From IMG/VR virus record IMGVR_UViG_3300042453_003256, positions 1 to 30,687 of that record: DNA of 30,687 bases. The stretch is one strand, 5' to 3'. A model generated the notes under the pieces. It had not been told where the DNA came from. It did no database searches and worked only from the letters and a program-made list of their open reading frames with translations. The first letter of the stretch is position 1, and each line of letters opens with the position of its first letter. Below are positions 20,867 to 26,559 of the stretch, in pieces. This DNA is from a virus. The position numbers were made by a program, and so were the translations under genes.

Positions 20867-22600
20867 ATGGCCCTCACCTTCAGCGCCTCCTCGCGAGGCT
20901 GGACGACGCTTCGTTGGCTTGAAGCCGACGACGCCCAGGTCGTGCCGCTCGCCTTGGACTTGTCCCTGATCCCTGGGACGTTCGTCAACCTGGGGCACCG
21001 CTCGGCCGAGGTGCCGCAGAGTGCCTGGGGCTTGCCGCTCTGGCAGCAGATCGCAGCGCCGCTCGGGTGGCGCTCTCCGATGCAGCCTTCGAGCCCGTGG
21101 CTGCCTGCGCGCCGGCTCTACGAGCACCAGCGTGTAGGCGTCGAGTTCCTCTGCCGGCAGGGCGGCGGGCTGCTCGCCGATCAGATGGGCCTGGGCAAGA
21201 CCACCACGGCCATCGTGAGCGCCGAGCGGCTCGCGCAGGCTGAGAGCCCCGACAGCGCCCGGCTGATTGTCGCGCCGGGCTTCACCCGCGACGTGTGGCT
21301 GCGGGAGCTACTGGCGCTTGGGGCGATCAGTCGGCCCGAGGAGTTCTGCGCCGTTCGGACGCGCAACCCCTTCGATGCGTCCTTCCGCCCGCAAGAGGCC
21401 CGCTGGTGGTTCGTCCACTACGACGTGGCCGAGGACTGGGCTTCCCGGCTCGTGACCAACGCCAGGGGCCGGCCCGTGGTGGCGATCGTGGACGAGGCGC
21501 ACTGGATCAAGAACGGCAAGGCCAAGCGGTCCAAGGGCGTGGCCGTAGCAGCGGGCGTTGCTGCGTGCCGTCTGCTTCTCAGCGGCACGCCGCTGCTGAA
21601 TAAGCCCAGCGAGCTTTGGCACCTGCTGACCGTGCTCGACGGGTCCAGGTCGTGGGGTAGCCCCGTCGAGTTTCGGCAGCGGTACTGCGGCGCGTTCCAT
21701 GACGGGCACGGCTGGCAGGACTCGGTCATGCCCACGAACCAGGGCGAGCTACTCGACAGGGTGTCGCGCCGCTACCTGCGGCGCACCCTCGACGACGCGG
21801 GCATGGATCTGCCCGAGCTTACGCGCTCGGTCTACGAGGTGGACCCCGAGGACCGCGCCAGCATCGACGCGGCGCTTTCGGAGCTTGACCGCGATCAGCT
21901 TCACGAGATTCTGGACGCTCTGGACCGAGGCGCGTTCGGGACCGAGATTCTTCGCGCCCTCTCGCGCCTCGCCAAGGCCACGAGCCGCGCCAAGATCCCG
22001 CAGACCGTCGAGTACCTGCGCGGGCTGCTGGAGCAGGGCGAGCAGGCCGTGGTCTTCTGCCATGAGCGGGCCACGGCGCAGCGCATCGCCGCCTTGCTGG
22101 GGGACGATCCCTCGCTGGGCGCAGCGCGGCCTCGGTGGGCTGAGAGCCCGAGCGACCCCAGGGGCGAGTCTCCCTGCGCCTTCGTCGCAACGGGCGACGA
22201 CCCGCAGGAGCGCCGCGACGAGGTAGTGGCCCGCTTCCAGGCTGGCGAACGCTCCGTGGTTTGCACGACCTATGGGGCGATGCGCGAGGGCGTGACCTTG
22301 CACCGCGCCCGGCACGTCGTGCTGCACGACCTTGCGTGGAGGCCCGCCGACGTGCTGCAAGCCGAGGCGCGCGTGCATCGTATCGGCCAGCGTCGAGCGG
22401 CGACGAGCACTTGGATGATCGTCCGCGACAGCTTCGACACGCTCCTCGCCCGCGCTCTGATCCGCAAGGGCGAGAGCATCGCACGCACCCTCGGCGACCG
22501 CGCCGCCGAGCAAGCCTTCAGCCAGCTTCGGCTGGACAAGTACACCGGGCCCGGCCTCGACGACGAGGCGCAGCGGCTGATCGCTGGCTACTGGAGCTAA
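20867..22600 (+). CDS. SNF2-family helicase (577 aa)
   Basis: ATG at 20867 is the first start after the promoter. The two RecA-like halves of a superfamily 2 helicase are clear: motif I QMGLGKTTT (GLGKT 108-112), motif II DEAH (209-212) in AIVDEAHWIKN, motif III LLLSGTPLLN, then VVFCHERA and motif VI EARVHRIGQRR (HRIGQ 504-508). SNF2-type helicases of this compact size are common in phage replication modules beside PolA and RecB-like nucleases. They translocate on duplex DNA with ATP and may remodel forks or recombination intermediates. Residues 1-80 form a HARP-like or unknown accessory region. It leads the operon that continues to polA. Confidence 0.93.
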   Translation: MALTFSASSRGWTTLRWLEADDAQVVPLALDLSLIPGTFVNLGHRSAEVPQSAWGLPLWQQIAAPLGWRSPMQPSSPWLPARRLYEHQRVGVEFLCRQGGGLLADQMGLGKTTTAIVSAERLAQAESPDSARLIVAPGFTRDVWLRELLALGAISRPEEFCAVRTRNPFDASFRPQEARWWFVHYDVAEDWASRLVTNARGRPVVAIVDEAHWIKNGKAKRSKGVAVAAGVAACRLLLSGTPLLNKPSELWHLLTVLDGSRSWGSPVEFRQRYCGAFHDGHGWQDSVMPTNQGELLDRVSRRYLRRTLDDAGMDLPELTRSVYEVDPEDRASIDAALSELDRDQLHEILDALDRGAFGTEILRALSRLAKATSRAKIPQTVEYLRGLLEQGEQAVVFCHERATAQRIAALLGDDPSLGAARPRWAESPSDPRGESPCAFVATGDDPQERRDEVVARFQAGERSVVCTTYGAMREGVTLHRARHVVLHDLAWRPADVLQAEARVHRIGQRRAATSTWMIVRDSFDTLLARALIRKGESIARTLGDRAAEQAFSQLRLDKYTGPGLDDEAQRLIAGYWS

Positions 22601-22604
22601 CCCG

Positions 22605-22934
22605 ATGCCGATGCTGCACCACACCTTCGCCTGCGCGGTCTGCCGCCGCCCCGTGTCGCTCGACAAGCGTCTGCCGGCCGAGGTGATCCTCGACCTGATG
22701 CGCGACGAGTTCGCGGTGACGGGCCTTGCCAAGGTCGAGGCCGTCACCGATGGCGTGAGCGTCTACAAGCACCCGCTCGTCTGCTCGGACGCCTGCCACG
22801 GCAGGGCGAACCGCGATGGGCTTGAGGGCTACCAGATCGTGGACGGCGACGAGGCCCGCCACGAGGTCGCGGCGATGTACCTCACCGGCTACGCCGCCGA
22901 GGACGACGACGACGAGAGCGAGGCTTCGCGATGA
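22605..22934 (+). CDS. Small Cys-pair protein, probable zinc binder (109 aa)
   Basis: ATG at 22605 uses a GGAG site inside the end of the helicase gene. Cysteines C10/C13 (CAVC) and C60/C64 (CSDACH) can form a four-ligand zinc site. Between them is a mixed helix-strand region. The C-terminus is acidic (EDDDDESEASR). It overlaps the nuclease gene by ATGA and is probably made in step with it. It may be an accessory factor; no family was recognised. Confidence 0.75.
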   Translation: MPMLHHTFACAVCRRPVSLDKRLPAEVILDLMRDEFAVTGLAKVEAVTDGVSVYKHPLVCSDACHGRANRDGLEGYQIVDGDEARHEVAAMYLTGYAAEDDDDESEASR

Positions 22935-23851
22935 CCCTCGTCAAGATCAGCAAGCCCGCCGACACCTCCAAGCGCCGCCCGGCGCAGGTCGTGCTCGGCG
23001 TGGTCGATGCGGGCGCATCGGCCTCGGGCTCGACCTACTACAAGACCATGCGGCGCTGCCCCCGGGAGCACGCGCTGCTGCACGTCGCGGGGCTGCGCCC
23101 GACGCGGTCGAGCGAGGCATTGACCGTGGGCTGGCTCTACCACTACGCCCTGGAGGCGTACTACCGGAGCAACCGCGACGAGAAGGCTGCCTGGGGCGCG
23201 ATCAGCGCCCTGTCGTCCGAGCCCGGCTACGAGGACACCTACCCGACCGTCGAGCGGATGCTCGGGGCGTACCTGGAGCACTACCGGCACGCTGACCGCT
23301 GGGACGTGCTCGCGGTCGAGGAGACTCTGACCTACCGCGATGCGTCGATGGCCTACAGCGCCCGGCTCGACCTCGTCGTGCATGACCGCACGGATGACCG
23401 GCTCTGGATCGTGGAGCACAAGAGCGCCCGGGCTATCACGCCCGACCTGCTCTCGGGCTACCAGATGGATATGCAGATCCTGGGGCAGGTCTGGCTCTTT
23501 ACGCGCTGCGTGGACGGCAGGGCCTACCCGCGCCTGGGCGGCGTCAGGGTCAACATCACCACCAAGGCCGCGAGCCCGAAGATGGAGCGGGTCGAGGTCT
23601 ACCCTTCGCGCCAGCACCTCGCGGCCTTCGAGGAGAGCCTGCGGGCCTGGGCTGCGCTTGAGCCCGCCTACAAGAAGCTCGGCTGGCCCAAGGCGCTCGG
23701 GAACTGCACCGGGCCGACGCGCTACTTCGGCACCTGCGATTTTTTTGACCTGTGCCACGGCAGGCCCGAGGCGAGCGTCGAGCAGATTGCTCGCGAGGAG
23801 CCGCCCGCGGGCTTCGACCGGCGCTCTGATCAGCCCACCGACGACGAGTGA
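22931..23851 (+). CDS. Fe-S PD-(D/E)XK nuclease, Cas4/RecB-like (306 aa)
   Basis: ATG at 22931 overlaps the upstream TGA. RecB-family nuclease motifs run in order: His71 in LYHYALEAYY, Asp147 in ARLDLVV, Glu162 and Lys164 in VEHKSAR, and Gln178 in GYQMDMQ. Cys43 (RRCPRE) with Cys259, Cys269 and Cys275 (NC...GTCDFFDLC) gives the four-cysteine Fe-S arrangement of Cas4 and AddB type enzymes. It should degrade or resect DNA ends, usually in recombination-linked replication. It is followed by a Sak4-like ATPase and a DUF669-like protein, a frequent phage grouping. No CRISPR genes are near, so Cas4-type adaptation is not implied. Confidence 0.9.
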   Translation: MTLVKISKPADTSKRRPAQVVLGVVDAGASASGSTYYKTMRRCPREHALLHVAGLRPTRSSEALTVGWLYHYALEAYYRSNRDEKAAWGAISALSSEPGYEDTYPTVERMLGAYLEHYRHADRWDVLAVEETLTYRDASMAYSARLDLVVHDRTDDRLWIVEHKSARAITPDLLSGYQMDMQILGQVWLFTRCVDGRAYPRLGGVRVNITTKAASPKMERVEVYPSRQHLAAFEESLRAWAALEPAYKKLGWPKALGNCTGPTRYFGTCDFFDLCHGRPEASVEQIAREEPPAGFDRRSDQPTDDE

Positions 23852-23875
23852 ACGAACGAAAGGACGACGACGACC

Positions 23876-24634
23876 ATGCTGGAGCTTCAGAACACGAACG
23901 AGATCACGACGCCCTGGACCGTGTGGTTCCTCTACGGGCAGACGGGCGCAGGCAAGACGACCTGCGCCTCGACCTTCCCCGCGCCGCTCTTCCTCGTGCC
24001 GGCCAACGAGGGCAGCGAGCTTTCGCTGCGGGGCAAGAACCTGTCCTTCGTGCGCCTGGGCCGGCGTGCGGACGGGGCGACGGTGCCCGTGCGGGCGCAC
24101 TTCAGCGAGGTGCTGACCGAGCTTGAGCGCCGCCACGCCCAGATGCGCCAAGCCCTCGCCAAGGGCGACGAGGAGGGCGCGCACACCGCGTTCCCCTGGC
24201 AGACCATCGTCGTAGAGTCGCTGACGCACCTGGGCGATATGCTCGTCGAGGACGTGTCGATGAACGGCACCAAGAAGATGGATCAGCAGGGCTGGGGGCT
24301 GATCAGCAGCTTCCTTCGCACCGTTCACAGCCGCCTTCGGAACCTCGACTGCCACGTCGTCTACACCGCCCTGGCGAAGACCAGCGAGAGCGAGAGCGGC
24401 GCGGTGCTCGGCGGGCCTAACCTGATCGGCTCGACCGCTGAGAAGCTCCCCTCGGCCTGCGACGTGATCGCGTACTGCGAGGAGCTTCCCGGCAGCAAGC
24501 CCGAGCAGCCGCGCTTCCGCGCCCACTTCCGCAAGCACAGCTACTGGGTGGCGCGCTCGCGCTTCTCGACCTTCCCCGCGCACCTCGACAACTTCACCTT
24601 CGCCCAGGTCGAACAGCACCTGGGCCTTGCTTGA
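23876..24634 (+). CDS. Sak4-like RecA-type ATPase (252 aa)
   Basis: ATG at 23876 follows the leader GAACGAACGAAAGGACGACG. Walker A GQTGAGKTT is at 21-29, and a Walker B-like strand TIVVES at 110-115. The size and single RecA-like core fit the phage Sak4/AAA_24 group, single-strand annealing or recombinase-type ATPases that work with an SSB. The next gene encodes a DUF669-like protein, the usual partner. It probably acts on single-stranded DNA during recombination-dependent replication. Confidence 0.85.
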   Translation: MLELQNTNEITTPWTVWFLYGQTGAGKTTCASTFPAPLFLVPANEGSELSLRGKNLSFVRLGRRADGATVPVRAHFSEVLTELERRHAQMRQALAKGDEEGAHTAFPWQTIVVESLTHLGDMLVEDVSMNGTKKMDQQGWGLISSFLRTVHSRLRNLDCHVVYTALAKTSESESGAVLGGPNLIGSTAEKLPSACDVIAYCEELPGSKPEQPRFRAHFRKHSYWVARSRFSTFPAHLDNFTFAQVEQHLGLA

Positions 24635-24673
24635 CCTAACCCGTAACCAACAACGAAAGAGAGAACGACGACC

Positions 24674-25225
24674 ATGGCTCTGATCAGCTACACCAAGGGC
24701 AGCGACAACGGCGGCGGCGGATGGCAGCCCCTCCCCGAGGGCACCTACGACCTGAGCATCCGCAGCGCCGAGGCCAAGACCAGCAAGGCCGGCAACCCGC
24801 AGATCCAGTTGACCTGCGAGGTCGCGGACGGTGAGTACGCCGGCAAGCGGGCCACCGTGTGGTACTCGCTGCTGCCCAACAGCACCTGGAAGCTCGACCG
24901 GCTGATCGACGCCCTCGGCATCGGTCGGCAGCCCACGGGCGAGTTCGACGCGGCGGGCAAGGAGATCCTCGCCTTCGACGTGGATCACCTCGTCGGGCGC
25001 GTGGTGCGCTACAACGTCAAGCAGCGCGAGTACCAGGGGAAGGTCAACAACGACTTCGCCGACGAGGCGCGCTCGCCCCTCGACGAGGCCGCGCCCGTGG
25101 CGACCACGACCGCGCTGCGCCCGGTGCAGGCCGCGCCCGTGGCCCAGGCCGCGCCGGTCGAGCCGCAGCAGTTGAACCTGCCCGAGACTGCGCGGCGGCG
25201 TCCGCGCCCGGCGGGGCCGGCGTGA
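24674..25225 (+). CDS. DUF669-like single-strand DNA-binding protein (183 aa)
   Basis: ATG at 24674 follows GAAAGAGAG and a GACGACC leader. The N-terminal 125 residues match the DUF669 pattern: LPEGTYDLSIRSAEAKTSKA, then a strand pair (QLTCEVADGEYAGKRATVWY), and WKLDRLIDALGI. These proteins are OB-fold-like SSB substitutes linked to Sak4-type ATPases in phages. The C-terminus is Ala/Pro/Gln-rich with repeated AAPVA units and is probably a flexible tail. Gene order supports the assignment. Confidence 0.85.
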   Translation: MALISYTKGSDNGGGGWQPLPEGTYDLSIRSAEAKTSKAGNPQIQLTCEVADGEYAGKRATVWYSLLPNSTWKLDRLIDALGIGRQPTGEFDAAGKEILAFDVDHLVGRVVRYNVKQREYQGKVNNDFADEARSPLDEAAPVATTTALRPVQAAPVAQAAPVEPQQLNLPETARRRPRPAGPA

Positions 25226-25740
25226 CCGGCTCGCGCAAGCCGCCGACCCGCCCCGGTCACCTGCGTGCCGCTCCGAGCCCGAGCAACGGGGTCGGTGCGC
25301 GCCCGCCGACCGAGGAGGAGTTGACGGCGCTCCAAGCGCAGGCGCAGCAGGAGGTCGCGGCCATGCTCGCCGGCATGGTCGAGGCGTTCAGCAGCGCCGC
25401 GCCTCCGGCCGATCAGCTTGTCAGCACGGCCGTCGCCACCCTGCACCAGCAGGAGGCGCTCGGACAGGTGATCGACGACGCCACGCACCCCGACAAGCGG
25501 AAGGCCCACCCCGAGTGGGGCGTGAAGCTGAAGCACCGGCAGACTGGCGCGCAGGGCGTCATCCGCGTGCCCAAGGACTTCGGGGCCTGCAAGACCATCG
25601 AAGAGGCGCTGCACCACGCAACGGTCGTGGCGCTGCTCACCAACCCCACGCCCCGCGTGCTGCTCTTCGCGCACGGCTTCGACGTGGAGTTCTTCCAGGC
25701 CCCGGCCTCGACGCCGCAGCCCAAGATCACGCTGACCTGA
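25222..25740 (+). CDS. Unknown replication-module protein (172 aa)
   Basis: GTG at 25222 overlaps the upstream TGA. Residues 1-35 are basic and disordered. A helical region follows (ELTALQAQAQQEVAAMLAGM), then a compact C-domain with strand-like segments (WGVKLKHRQTGAQGVIRVPK, TPRVLLFAHGFDVEFF). No catalytic motif is seen. Translational coupling with the SSB suggests a shared role. It precedes the structured gap at 25741-25894. Confidence 0.7.
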   Translation: MTGSRKPPTRPGHLRAAPSPSNGVGARPPTEEELTALQAQAQQEVAAMLAGMVEAFSSAAPPADQLVSTAVATLHQQEALGQVIDDATHPDKRKAHPEWGVKLKHRQTGAQGVIRVPKDFGACKTIEEALHHATVVALLTNPTPRVLLFAHGFDVEFFQAPASTPQPKITLT

Positions 25741-25748
25741 CCCTCGCG

Positions 25749-25854
25749 AGGCTCACCTCGGAGCGAACGCGCTCCGAGGTGGGCTGCCGCGTGAAGCCCT
25801 CGACCTGCGGGTGTCTGTCCTACCTGCGGCGTCGAGGGTTTCACGCGGCGGCTC
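25749..25854 (+). other. Two overlapping long hairpins between genes (possible RNA switch, ncRNA or origin)
   Basis: Hairpin 1: CACCTCGGAGCG (25754-25765) pairs with CGCTCCGAGGTG (25770-25781) around an AACG loop, and the stem can extend to 25750-25785 with wobble pairs. Hairpin 2: 25786-25804 pairs with 25831-25849 over 19 bp (one G-U), around a 26-base loop containing two ACCTGCGG-type words. It can also extend to 25781-25854, using the last five bases of hairpin 1, so the extended forms exclude each other. No T-run follows either stem. The structured block fills the gap before the Dam-like gene. Confidence 0.7.
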
Positions 25855-25894
25855 GACCGCCGCGACGCCCACCACGAACGAACGAGGCAAGAGC

Positions 25895-26452
25895 ATGGGA
25901 AAGAGCGAGCACACGCTGAGTACGAACGACGAGGTCTGCACGCCGGCAGCGATCTACGACCGCATCGTCGAGATCCTTGGGCCGATCGGCTTCGATCCGT
26001 GCTCGCACCCCTCCAGCACGGTGCCCGCGCAGACGCAGGTGCTGCTGCCGCGCTACTGGACCGACCCGGAGAAGCTGCACCCCGCCGAGGAGGACAACGG
26101 CGAGCAGCTTACGATCTGGGGCGACGGGCTCCGCTACGACTGGGGCGGCATGGGGCTCGTCTACGTCAACCCGCCCTACTCGCTGCTCCCAAAGGAGCCC
26201 TGGGTCGCCAAGGCGCGCGACGAGGCCGACGAGGCCGTGCTGCTGCTGCCCGTTCGCACGGCGGGCGCGTGGTGGCAGGATGAGGTCACGCGCTGCGCGG
26301 CGGTCACCTTCCTCCGAGGCCGCGTGCAGCACGCAGGCGAGGAGCAGGGCGCTCCGTTCCACCAAGCCCTCGTGTACTGCGGCCCTCGTGGAGCCCTGTG
26401 GCGCGAGAAGGCGCAGGCCCTGGGCTGGACCGTGCTCCAGGCGCAGCCGTGA
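25895..26452 (+). CDS. Phage Dam-type DNA N6-adenine methyltransferase (185 aa)
   Basis: ATG at 25895 follows GAACGAACGAGGCAAGAGC; a longer frame to 25811 would run through hairpin 2 and is less likely. The protein fits the phage DNA_N6_MTase (Dam) family: N-terminal TNDEVCTPAAIYDRI, a SAM-binding-like GFDPCSH (32-38) and the catalytic NPPY at 92-95 in VYVNPPYSLLPKEPW. The length is usual for the family. It would methylate adenine in DNA, protecting it from host restriction or marking it; the target site is unknown. Confidence 0.88.
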   Translation: MGKSEHTLSTNDEVCTPAAIYDRIVEILGPIGFDPCSHPSSTVPAQTQVLLPRYWTDPEKLHPAEEDNGEQLTIWGDGLRYDWGGMGLVYVNPPYSLLPKEPWVAKARDEADEAVLLLPVRTAGAWWQDEVTRCAAVTFLRGRVQHAGEEQGAPFHQALVYCGPRGALWREKAQALGWTVLQAQP

Positions 26453-26559
26453 CGGATCCCAAGGCATCGGAAAGGCGGGTGGCTGTGGCGTGGTTCGGTG
26501 CTCTGGTGGCGGTCTTGATCGCCGTGCTGGTCTACTTGCACGTCGGCGGTGAGCCGTGA
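26449..26559 (+). CDS. 36-aa single-span membrane peptide
   Basis: GTG at 26449 overlaps the stop of the Dam-like gene, and its own TGA (26557-26559) overlaps the GTG of polA at 26556. The product is a basic N-terminus (MTDPKASERR), one membrane segment (WFGALVAVLIAVLVYLHV) and GGEP. Perfect 4-base couplings at both ends and the clean span make it a real gene despite its size. A membrane peptide within a replication operon could tether replication, or act in lysis or exclusion; its role is unknown. Confidence 0.75.
   Translation: MTDPKASERRVAVAWFGALVAVLIAVLVYLHVGGEP

Noticed and set aside
22931-23851. Cas4 of a CRISPR system
   Set aside because: No repeat array or other cas genes in the window; the neighbours are phage recombination genes, so a replication nuclease is the better reading.
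22889-24988. 699-codon minus-strand open frame opposite the nuclease, Sak4-like and DUF669-like genes
   Set aside because: Shadow frame; the plus-strand products have complete catalytic motifs.
25811-25894. Longer start for the Dam-like methylase
   Set aside because: The extra 28 codons lie inside hairpin 2, and ATG 25895 has a better leader and matches the usual family N-terminus.
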